DNA of 5,550 bases from an uncultured Planctomycetaceae bacterium. Lineage in GTDB: Bacteria > Planctomycetota > Planctomycetia > Pirellulales > Pirellulaceae. The notes under the pieces are model-generated. The model was not told the DNA's origin, did not search any database, and saw nothing but the letters and a program-made list of their open reading frames with translations. This document shows positions 1-5,550 of this stretch, one piece after another. The first letter of the stretch is position 1. Every line of letters starts with the position of its first letter. The DNA lies in assembly GCA_903927685.1 (NCBI GenBank), contig CAIYOB010000081.1, forward strand, positions 1 to 5,550, read 5' to 3'. The position numbers and the translations under genes are program-made.

Positions 1-1191
1 TGATCGCCGCCACAAACGGCGGGCGTTTACAGCGTGTGAGCGTTCTCAAGAGCGCTACCTCGGCATCGGGCAGCGTGCAGCTCGCATCGCTCCAGTGGAT
101 CTCGTGGGCCGCCAATTCGCGAGAGCCCTGGGCCAGGGCTCTCAGAAACAGCCGCGAATCGTCCGCGTACCCGCTGGGATCCCAGATCGGCGACCGCCAC
201 ACGATGCCCAGCGGCAGCTGCGGGCTCGGCGAGCGCAAGGCGGCCAGTTCATCGGCCATCAGTTGGATCACGGCATCCAAGCTGGCCGGCACATGGCCGT
301 CGCCGTGCCCCGTTCGCTTCGGCGTCTCCGCTTTTTTGTCTTCCGTCTCCGCTCCGCGATCCAGCACCTTCGCGTGGGAGAACCACCGGTACTGCCCGGC
401 CAGCCAGGACAGAATCCAACCGCGCTCGCCGTCCAGGCGACCGTCGTGTTTCTCGTAGTAGAGCCACAGGTCGTGCATCATGGCGGCAATGGCTGCGTGC
501 CAGCACGTGGGCCGCCCTTGCTCGAGCAGATAACCCGCTTCGGCCGTGGTATACCGATTGAACTTCTCGACGTAGTGTTCGATGGACCGGTAACTGAAGT
601 GCTCGATGGCCAGGTCCGGATCGGGAGGCAGGCGGATGGCCGGACCCGAGAACTCGACGCCCCCGTGAAGCCGCTCGGAGAAGCGAAACCGGCCCCGCTT
701 CAAAACTCGCGGCATGGTGTAGCCCGGCCACCAGCCGCAGTGTTCAATCCATTTGCCGCAGAAGTACGATTTGAACGGAACGGTGATGGCGACGATCTCG
801 TTGCCCCGTTCGTGAACCAGTCCGCGGATCAATTCGCCAGTCCGTGGCGGAACCCGTTCGTCGGCGTCCAGAAACCACAGCCAATCGAAGCGGGCTTCCG
901 GGATGGCCATATTCCGCGCCGCATCGAAACCGGCAACGAGGGGGTGGGGCAGAACCCGCGTCACGTGAGGGCGCGCCAGTTCCACCGTCCGGTCGCTGCT
1001 TTCCATGTCGATCAGCAGCAGCTCGCCGACGTGCGGCTGCAGCGACTGCAGGCAGGCGACGATGTTCGCCTCTTCGTTACGAGCGAGAACGACGCCGGTA
1101 ATCCCGGGCGGACTCCTCGGGCGGCGAGTTCTTCGACAGTGTCTGGCCGGTCAAGCCGGGCCGCGGCGCTGTCGGGTGACGTCTGACGCAT
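1..1191 (-). CDS. Two-module glycosyltransferase (GT2 plus start of a GT-B-like module), partial, with an apparent frameshift near its 5' end
   Basis: Reading the minus strand, codons are open from about 1102 to the left edge. They encode a GT2 domain beginning ITGVVLARNEE (residue 31 if the frame is repaired). It has the nucleotide-sugar site IDMESSDRT, the DxD motif LDADER (D109, D111), and the stretch IEHFSYRSIEHYVEKFNRYT typical of WaaE-like GT2 enzymes. From about residue 329 a new module starts, GIVWRSPIWDPSGYADDSR, resembling the N-terminus of GT-B glycosyltransferases; it is cut by the window edge. Such enzymes transfer sugars from activated donors to glycans in the cytoplasm or at the inner membrane face; donor and acceptor are unknown. 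The only plausible start is ATG at 1191-1189 (MRQTSPDSAAARLDRPDTVE), with GGGAGG directly adjacent to the ATG and an in-frame stop upstream. That start lies in a different frame from the GT2 domain. One missing base in the run at 1103-1108 would give ...ARGVRPGITGVVLARNEE. About 397 codons are visible; the C-terminus is outside the window. Confidence 0.82.
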
Positions 1192-1197
1192 CCTCCC

Positions 1198-1225
1198 AGT
1201 ATGGCGTCGTGCGGTTCGTCGTCAA
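1198..1225 (-). promoter_or_regulatory. Candidate sigma70-type promoter for the minus-strand glycosyltransferase
   Basis: On the minus strand, TTGACG (1225-1220) is followed after 16 bases by CATACT (1203-1198, four of six matches to TATAAT). The -10 box ends only six bases before the ATG at 1191, so transcription would begin at or beside the start codon, giving a leaderless or near-leaderless mRNA. This is pattern matching only. Confidence 0.25.
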
Positions 1226-1287
1226 GCCAGCCTTCCGCACAGCTTTCCGCACGGCCCGTGTGGCATTGCCTTTCGTGGTCCGAAACC

Positions 1288-1317
1288 TTGACGCGGCACG
1301 CCGGTTTGCGGTACGCT
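1288..1317 (+). promoter_or_regulatory. Weak candidate promoter upstream of the NifU-like gene
   Basis: TTGACG at 1288-1293 is followed after 18 bases by TACGCT at 1312-1317, which matches TATAAT at only three positions. It would leave a 5' leader of roughly 140 bases before the start at 1463. The -35 box is good, the -10 box is poor, and chance occurrence in GC-rich DNA is quite possible. Confidence 0.18.
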
Positions 1318-1462
1318 GAAGGGCACGTTCTCCGGATTCGGCCAAGCAGCACAATCGCCTGACAGTGGCATCCATGAGCACTCGCCGCCAGCGCATTGCG
1401 GTGCCAATGGTTGATTCACCGGCGATGTCGCAGTTTCCGCGATGTATTTGACGAGAAACGAC

Positions 1463-1909
1463 ATGCCCGCCCCCTACTCGTCGACCCTGTGGGAGCACTT
1501 TAATTCGCCGCGAAACGCTGGCGAGATGGAGCATCCCGATGCCGTCGGAGCGGCCAGCGTCAACGGCCGCGCACCTCGTTTCGCGATCTACTTGAAAGCA
1601 ATCGACGGCACCGTGGCCAAGGCCAGCTTCCAGACCTTCGGTTGCGGCTATTCGATTGCGGCCTGCTCGGCCTTGACAGAGTTGGTGACCGGGAAGACGA
1701 TTGCGGAATGTTGGGGGATTACGGCGGACCATGTTGTGGCCGCGTTGGACGGGATGCCCGAGGAGAAGCGTTTCTGTGCGGATATGGGCGTGGCCGCCCT
1801 CCGCGACGCGCTGGCACAGTTGGAGAAGAAGCCGCTGTCATCCATGAGCGATCGGCCGGACGAGCCGGTCGCGGCCGATACGGAACCACGTAACGCCGGT
1901 GGGAGATAA
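1463..1909 (+). CDS. NifU/IscU-like iron-sulfur scaffold-family protein lacking most canonical ligands
   Basis: The 148-residue protein matches the IscU/NifU N-terminal fold family. It has EHFNSPRNAG (residues 11-20), a beta-strand segment around 41-60, FQTFGCGYSIAACSALTELV (57-76) and a C-terminal helix after FCADMGVAALRDAL. IscU-type proteins assemble Fe-S clusters in the cytoplasm using three Cys, one Asp and one His. Here only two of these five are clear: C61 (GCG) and C105. At the first Cys/Asp site (usually CGD) the sequence is R39-F40-A41, and the His before the last Cys is F104. C68 and C83 are extra cysteines. There is no C-terminal Nfu or ferredoxin-like domain; the tail from about residue 125 is charged and looks disordered. 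A canonical scaffold role is therefore doubtful; a divergent or structural homologue is possible. The start at 1463 (MPAPYSSTLWEHF) fits family N-termini. An in-frame ATG at 1442 adds seven residues, and neither start has a clear ribosome-binding site. No cysteine desulfurase is adjacent. Confidence 0.85.
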   Translation: MPAPYSSTLWEHFNSPRNAGEMEHPDAVGAASVNGRAPRFAIYLKAIDGTVAKASFQTFGCGYSIAACSALTELVTGKTIAECWGITADHVVAALDGMPEEKRFCADMGVAALRDALAQLEKKPLSSMSDRPDEPVAADTEPRNAGGR

Positions 1910-1920
1910 GTAAGACCGCT

Positions 1921-1971
1921 AATCGACGCTGATGGACGCTCATGTTCAGCGATCAGCGTGAATCAGCGGTG
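1921..1971. repeat. Short intergenic repeat of 10-bp units with imperfect inverted symmetry
   Basis: Units follow one another with a 10-base period: GACGCTGAT (1925-1933) and GGACGCTCAT (1934-1943), then in reverse orientation ATCAGCGTGA (1952-1961) and ATCAGCGGTG (1962-1971). Arms 1925-1943 and 1952-1970 pair at 14 of 19 positions around an 8-base loop. It fills the gap between the NifU-like stop and the next gene's ribosome-binding site. With no T-tract it does not look like a standard intrinsic terminator. Similar 10-bp-periodic intergenic repeats occur in several bacterial genomes, but I cannot assign this one to a named family. Confidence 0.55.
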
Positions 1972-1978
1972 CGTCTTC

Positions 1979-1982
1979 GGAG
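1979..1982 (+). promoter_or_regulatory. Ribosome-binding site that decides the start of the GT2-RHS gene
   Basis: GGAG lies eight bases before the ATG at 1991. This favours ATG 1991 over the in-frame GTG at 1958, which sits inside the upstream inverted repeat and would add 11 residues with no family resemblance. Confidence 0.55.
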
Positions 1983-1990
1983 CAACAACC

Positions 1991-4912
1991 ATGTTCGTCA
2001 CTCGCGCCCGCCTGCGGCATTCCGGCGTGAATCAAGACGGCCAGCCGATCCGGCTGTCGCTGTGCATGATCGTGCGGGACAACGCCGCCACGCTCCGGCC
2101 GTGTTTGGCGAGCATCCGCCCCTGGGTGGACGAGATGGTCGTGGTCGACACGGGCTCGACGGATGAAACGCCGTCGATCGCGCAAGAATTCGGCGCCCGC
2201 CTGTTCCATTTCCCTTGGTGCGACGACTTTTCGGCGGCCCGCAACGAATCGCTACGGCACGCTCGCGGCCAATGGCTCTTCTGGATGGACTCCGACGACA
2301 CGATCGACCCGGACAACGGACGCCAGCTCAGCGACCTGGTCAACGGCCAGGACCCGCGCGGCGTTGTGGCGTATGTGATGCAGGTCCATTGCCCCGTGCA
2401 GCGCGACGAGACCGCCAGGGGCCTGACCGTGGTCGATCACATCAAGCTGTTCCGCAACGATCCGCGGATCCGCTTCGAGTTCCGCATCCACGAACAAGTT
2501 CTGCCGTCCATCCGCCGCCTCGGCGGCGAGGTGGCGTGGACGGACATTTTCGTCGTCCATTCCGGCTCCGACCAAACCCCGGCCGGGCGCATCCGCAAGT
2601 GCGAGCGCGACCTGCGCATCCTGGAACTCGAGCTGGCCCAACGGCCCGATCATCCCTTTGTCCTGTTCAACCTGGGCATGACGCACGCCGACATGGGCGA
2701 ACACGGGACCGCCGAGGCGTTCCTGCGGCGCTGCCTGACCGTCTCCCGGCCTGACGAGTCGCACGTCCGCAAGGCGTATGCCTTGCTGGTCGTCTCTCTC
2801 CAGGAGCAGGATCGCCTGGACGACGCCTGGGCAGCCAACTGCCATGGTCTGGAGCTATTCGGCGCGGATCCCGAGTTGCTCTTCCTCCGCGGCACGTTGG
2901 CCCACCGGTTGGGCAGACGCGAACTTGCCGCCGAGGCGTATCGGGGCGCGTTGGCCAACCGGGACCAGCGGCACTTTTCGAGCGTCGATCCCGGCGTGTT
3001 GGGCTACAAAGCACGCCACAATCTGGCCATTGTGCTCCAGGAACTTGGCCGGCCCGACCTGGCTGAGGTCCAATGGCGGCACGTGATCGGCGAGGCGCCC
3101 TCTTTTGCCGACGCCTACCGATGCCTCGGCGAGACGCTGGGGCAGGTCAGCACCACGGCGTACGATGCTGCGGGCAGGCCGATCGCCTCGATCGATCCGC
3201 TGGGCAACCCGACAACCAACGTGTACGACGCGGCTGATCGTCAGATTGCGACGGTCGATCCGCTGGGCCACCGAAACACGACGGCCTACGATGCCGCGGG
3301 GCGCACGGTCGCGTCGATCAACGCTCCGGGCCACGCCACGACGTTCGCGTACGACGCCGCGGGCCGGCGGATCGCGACGACGGATGCCCGCGGTGCGATC
3401 ACGACCACGATTTACGATGCCGCGGGCCGGACCCAAGCCACGGTGGATGCTCATGGCAGCCGGACCACCCTGGGTTACGACGTTGCGGGTCGACAAGTGG
3501 CGGTGACCAACGCGTTGGGTCACGTCTCGACGACGGTCTACGACGTCGCGGGGCGAACGGCTGCCGCCATCGATCCTTTGGGCCATCGGACGAGCTTCAG
3601 CTACGACGCCGCCGGTCGCCAGGTCGAGCTGATGAATCCGCTCGGATATTGCACGACCAGCGTGTACGATGCCGCCGGGCGGTCCGTCGCCAGTGTCAAT
3701 CCGCTGGGTGCCCGCACGACCTTCGGCTACGATGCTGGCGGAAGGCAGCAAGTCGTCCTGGATGCCAATGGTAACGCGACCACCACGGTGTCCGACGAAC
3801 TCGGCCGAAACTCCGCCCAGATTAACGCCCTGGGGCACCGCACGACCAGGGTCTACGATGCCGCCGGACGCACCACGGCCCTGGTCGACGCCCGCGGGAG
3901 CCGGCACAGCTTCAGCTACGATGCCACGGGACGCCAGACCGCGCTGATTGACCCGCTGGGCCGGATCACCACCAGCAGCCACGACGCGGCCGGGCGGCAG
4001 ATACTGCGCATCGACGCGCGCGGTAATCGGACCACGTACTCGTTCGACGCCGTGGATCGGCTCGCCGGTCGATGGTATCCCGACGACGCGCGGGCAACGT
4101 TCGTGTACGACGCCGCCGGCAACCGCATCGTACGCGGCGATTCGACGGGCATCCAGACGTACACCTACGACACCTTGAACCGTGTCGAGTCGATAGCCAG
4201 CCCGCTGTGCGGGTGGATGACCTACGCGTATGACGCAAACGGCCAACGCCAACGAACGATCGACCTGGACGGCGGAAGGGTGACGTTCGCATACGATGCC
4301 GTGGGCCGTATTGCCGAGGTCGTGAACTCGCAAGGCGAGCGCACCACCTTCAGCTACGACGCGGCTGGTCGGCGGACGCTGAAACAACTGGCCAATGGCA
4401 CGCGAGGGTCGTTCACGCACGATGCCGACGACCGCTTGGTGTCGCTGGCGAACCTGAAGTCCGACGACTCAGTGATTTCCAGCTTTGATTACGCGTGCGA
4501 CGCCGTTGGGAACCGCACGTCAGTTTTGGAGGCGAACGGCGATCGGGTCACTTGGACCTACGACACCACGTATCAGTTAACCAACGAACAGCGTTCTGGC
4601 GTGAATGCCTACCATACGACGTTCGTTTACGACCCCGTCGGGAATCGCCTCATGAAGAACGAAGACAGGGCCCTGACGACTTACACGTACGACACGGCCA
4701 ACCAGTTACAGACGAGCCAAGACGCCAGCGGCGTGACCACGTACACGTTCGACGCCAACGGCAACCAACAGATCGTGGAAGCCCCTGGTGGAGCGACCAC
4801 GACGTACGTCTGGGACTACGAGAACCAGACGACGTGCGTGGAACTGCCCGGCGGCGAACGTGTGACGATGGCGTACAATGCCGATAACCGCCGAGTCCGA
4901 AAGGTGACGTGA
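1991..4912 (+). CDS. Chimeric GT2 glycosyltransferase-TPR protein fused to RHS/YD repeats
   Basis: The protein has 973 residues. Residues 22-30 (LSLCMIVRD) open a GT2 domain, with VVVDTGSTD at 50-58, the conserved block FPWCDDFSAARNES and the metal/nucleotide motif DSDD at 100-103. TPR-like helices follow from about 221 (HPFVLFNLGMTHADMGEHG) to 383. This first part matches the cytoplasmic GT2-TPR enzymes common in planctomycetes. The last TPR stops after its first helix (SFADAYRCLGETLG), and the next residues are already an RHS repeat (QVSTTAYDAAGR). Sixteen YD repeats occupy 391-725, fifteen of them exactly 21 residues apart, followed by irregular YD motifs to 973. RHS/YD repeats normally form a secreted or surface-exposed beta-shell, yet no signal peptide or transmembrane segment is visible. 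The frame ends at TGA 4910-4912, just before the RHS core, which continues in another frame at 4914. I infer a fusion of a truncated GT2-TPR gene to a headless RHS gene. An assembly chimera is a real alternative. The start rests on GGAG at 1979-1982. Confidence 0.88.
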   Translation: MFVTRARLRHSGVNQDGQPIRLSLCMIVRDNAATLRPCLASIRPWVDEMVVVDTGSTDETPSIAQEFGARLFHFPWCDDFSAARNESLRHARGQWLFWMDSDDTIDPDNGRQLSDLVNGQDPRGVVAYVMQVHCPVQRDETARGLTVVDHIKLFRNDPRIRFEFRIHEQVLPSIRRLGGEVAWTDIFVVHSGSDQTPAGRIRKCERDLRILELELAQRPDHPFVLFNLGMTHADMGEHGTAEAFLRRCLTVSRPDESHVRKAYALLVVSLQEQDRLDDAWAANCHGLELFGADPELLFLRGTLAHRLGRRELAAEAYRGALANRDQRHFSSVDPGVLGYKARHNLAIVLQELGRPDLAEVQWRHVIGEAPSFADAYRCLGETLGQVSTTAYDAAGRPIASIDPLGNPTTNVYDAADRQIATVDPLGHRNTTAYDAAGRTVASINAPGHATTFAYDAAGRRIATTDARGAITTTIYDAAGRTQATVDAHGSRTTLGYDVAGRQVAVTNALGHVSTTVYDVAGRTAAAIDPLGHRTSFSYDAAGRQVELMNPLGYCTTSVYDAAGRSVASVNPLGARTTFGYDAGGRQQVVLDANGNATTTVSDELGRNSAQINALGHRTTRVYDAAGRTTALVDARGSRHSFSYDATGRQTALIDPLGRITTSSHDAAGRQILRIDARGNRTTYSFDAVDRLAGRWYPDDARATFVYDAAGNRIVRGDSTGIQTYTYDTLNRVESIASPLCGWMTYAYDANGQRQRTIDLDGGRVTFAYDAVGRIAEVVNSQGERTTFSYDAAGRRTLKQLANGTRGSFTHDADDRLVSLANLKSDDSVISSFDYACDAVGNRTSVLEANGDRVTWTYDTTYQLTNEQRSGVNAYHTTFVYDPVGNRLMKNEDRALTTYTYDTANQLQTSQDASGVTTYTFDANGNQQIVEAPGGATTTYVWDYENQTTCVELPGGERVTMAYNADNRRVRKVT
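3135..3141 (+). other. Fusion junction with microhomology between the GT2-TPR and RHS segments
   Basis: CGCTGGG at the join encodes the last TPR-like Leu-Gly. The same heptamer occurs at the matching place in RHS units, for example in the codons for Asp-Pro-Leu-Gly around 3198-3204 and 3260-3266. Aligned there, ETLGQVSTTAYDAAGR runs in step with DPLGHRNTTAYDAAGR, so the crossover keeps both the reading frame and the 21-residue register. Seeing the heptamer is direct; crossover at this point is inferred. Confidence 0.5.
3161..4165 (+). repeat. Sixteen-unit RHS/YD repeat array with a 63-bp period
   Basis: Units of the form YDAAGRxxAxxDPLGxxTTxx begin at 3161 and recur every 63 bases through 4106 (fifteen exact spacings); the sixteenth unit is 60 bases. 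Nucleotide identity between units is high around TACGATGCCGCGGG and lower elsewhere. Degenerate units include YDAADR (3224), SDELGR (3791), HDAAGR (3980) and FDAVDR (4043). The array lies inside the coding sequence; later YD motifs, after 4166, are irregularly spaced. In-frame tandem DNA repeats of this kind can expand, contract or recombine with other RHS loci. Confidence 0.88.
4901..4906 (+). promoter_or_regulatory. Internal Shine-Dalgarno-like site before the downstream RHS core frame
   Basis: AAGGTG lies seven bases before ATG 4914, and the upstream frame stops at TGA 4910-4912, one base before that ATG. The arrangement would suit translational reinitiation. The same bases encode Lys-Val of the upstream protein, so the match to the anti-Shine-Dalgarno sequence could be chance. 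Confidence 0.35.
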
Positions 4913-4913
4913 C

Positions 4914-5550
4914 ATGCCAGTTACCAACTACATCTGGGACGAAGTCAACGACACGTTGCTGATGGAAAAGGACGAGGCCGGGAACACAACGGCCGCGTAT
5001 ACGTACGAGCCCGGCCAGTACGGTCCGCTGATCTCACGACGTGGAAGTGGTCAGACCAACTACTACCACTTCGATGAGCAAGGTTCGACGCGGCAACTGA
5101 CTGACGCGAACCAGAACGTAACCGACTCCGCCGTGTACACCGCCTTCGGCGAGACGGTCGCCTGTTCGGGCACAACGACGAACCCGTTCGGGTACAAAGG
5201 CGCGCTTGGATACTACGCCAATCCGGAGACCGCCGATGTGTACGTGCGGGCAAGGCCGTACGAGCCCCTCATCGCCAGATGGCTCTCACACGCTCCTATG
5301 GTTCTCAGGTTTCGAGGCATCAACGGGTACGCGTATGCAAGCTGGAATCACGGTTACGCGAGTGGTGCTATCGAGATCCCAGGAAAGGCTCACTTTAACC
5401 CAGCAGAGATGGGGTTTCGGTTAGTATCAGCGGGGGTTGGCTATGCATCTGGGGAACGGCATGCGATTCCCACAGGTATCGCGTTTGTGGCCGACCTCAA
5501 GTGGGGGCCTGCAACCGACGAGCACTCCGAGGAGGGAGTTCGAGACTCCA
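4914..5550 (+). CDS. RHS repeat-associated core and start of a C-terminal tip, partial, split from the upstream RHS gene
   Basis: The frame is open from ATG 4914 to the right edge, with 212 residues visible. It starts inside an RHS repeat (VTNYIWDE, residues 3-10), so the ATG is not a natural domain boundary. The RHS core hallmarks follow: YYHFDEQGSTRQLTD at 50-64, VYTAFGE at 74-80, NPFGYKGALGYYANPET from 90, and VRARPYEPLIARWLS ending at 125. In RHS proteins the core plugs the beta-shell and marks the boundary of a variable C-terminal domain, often a toxin. The expected RDPI is here HAPM (126-129), and the usual DPxGL-like cleavage motif does not appear in the visible part. Residues 130-212 (INGYAYASWNHG, HFNPAEMGFR and on) match no domain I recognise and continue outside the window. 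The gene is probably the 3' part of the 1991-4912 gene, separated by a frame change at 4905-4914; AAGGTG at 4901-4906 could support coupled initiation. Confidence 0.82.
   Translation, partial: MPVTNYIWDEVNDTLLMEKDEAGNTTAAYTYEPGQYGPLISRRGSGQTNYYHFDEQGSTRQLTDANQNVTDSAVYTAFGETVACSGTTTNPFGYKGALGYYANPETADVYVRARPYEPLIARWLSHAPMVLRFRGINGYAYASWNHGYASGAIEIPGKAHFNPAEMGFRLVSAGVGYASGERHAIPTGIAFVADLKWGPATDEHSEEGVRDS

Larger units (their letters stand above)
1192..1462. other. Divergent intergenic region
   Basis: This 271-base stretch lies between the minus-strand glycosyltransferase start and the plus-strand NifU-like start. I see no convincing gene: the reading frames across it are arginine-rich, have no recognisable domain, or are antisense continuations of the neighbouring genes. 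It holds weak promoter-like hexamers on both strands (listed separately) and a short direct repeat, TTCCGCAC at 1233-1240 and 1245-1252. No tRNA, riboswitch or terminator hairpin with a T-tract was recognised. Confidence 0.55.

Noticed and set aside
95..1186. Long plus-strand open frame of about 363 codons over the left part
   Set aside because: It is in exact codon register opposite the minus-strand glycosyltransferase and has no recognisable domain; high GC keeps the antisense open. The GT2 motifs are all on the minus strand.
1233..1252. Direct repeat TTCCGCAC twice, 12 bases apart
   Set aside because: Only two short copies in a GC-rich region; too little to call an operator or an array.
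1077..1352. Minus-strand frame that overlaps the glycosyltransferase start
   Set aside because: It is arginine-rich and without a domain, and it ends just inside the GT2 coding region; the frame from ATG 1191 continues more plausibly into the enzyme.
1958..1990. GTG at 1958 as the start of the GT2-RHS gene
   Set aside because: It lies inside the inverted repeat with no ribosome-binding site; ATG 1991 has GGAG at good spacing and gives the expected short leader before the GT2 domain.
3161..4165. Regular 63-bp repeats as a possible CRISPR array
   Set aside because: The repeats are coding, in frame, diverged throughout and encode the YD motif; there are no conserved repeats alternating with unique spacers.
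2855..4420. Minus-strand open frame of about 521 codons opposite the RHS array
   Set aside because: It is an antisense shadow: its apparent repeats mirror the YD repeats, and no independent domain or ribosome-binding site is seen.
5206..5424. Plus-strand frame of 72 codons over the RHS core
   Set aside because: It is a shadow of the RHS core frame that runs 4914-5550, which contains the recognised core motifs.

Overview
The window is GC-rich (about 60% by eye) and resembles a planctomycete, most likely of the Pirellula type. The grounds are family resemblance only: a family 2 glycosyltransferase (GT2) joined to TPRs, a GT2 joined to a second glycosyltransferase module, an unusual NifU-like protein, and a very regular 21-residue YD/RHS repeat array. 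No marker gene is present, so the taxonomy is an inference.

Layout. (1) Positions 1-1191, minus strand: a two-module glycosyltransferase that runs off the left edge. Its GT2 domain is intact, but a one-base frame break near 1103-1108 separates the ATG and first ~30 codons from the catalytic domain. (2) 1192-1462: a divergent intergenic region with weak promoter-like sequences. (3) 1463-1909, plus strand: a small NifU/IscU-like protein lacking three of the five classical cluster or metal ligands. (4) 1921-1971: a short element built of 10-bp units in inverted orientation. (5) 1991-4912, plus strand: a 973-residue chimeric protein, GT2 plus TPR in residues 1-383, followed immediately and in phase by RHS/YD repeats. 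(6) 4914-5550, plus strand, running off the right edge: the RHS-associated core and the start of a C-terminal tip, in the next reading frame.

The main event is the junction at 3135-3141. A GT2-TPR gene is cut in the middle of a TPR and continues as a YD-repeat array with no linker, no signal peptide and no usual RHS N-terminal region. The heptamer CGCTGGG at the join also occurs at the equivalent place in the RHS repeats, so the fusion looks like a crossover at microhomology. Whether this is a real genomic fusion or an assembly chimera cannot be decided from the sequence alone.

The RHS coding sequence is also broken at 4905-4914. One frame ends in TGA, and the core resumes at an ATG one base later, with a Shine-Dalgarno-like AAGGTG ahead of it. 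The two halves could be translationally coupled, be joined by a +1 shift, or reflect decay or a sequencing error. The two glycosyltransferase genes suggest a surface-glycan or glycosylation setting. No functional link from the NifU-like gene to its neighbours is visible.
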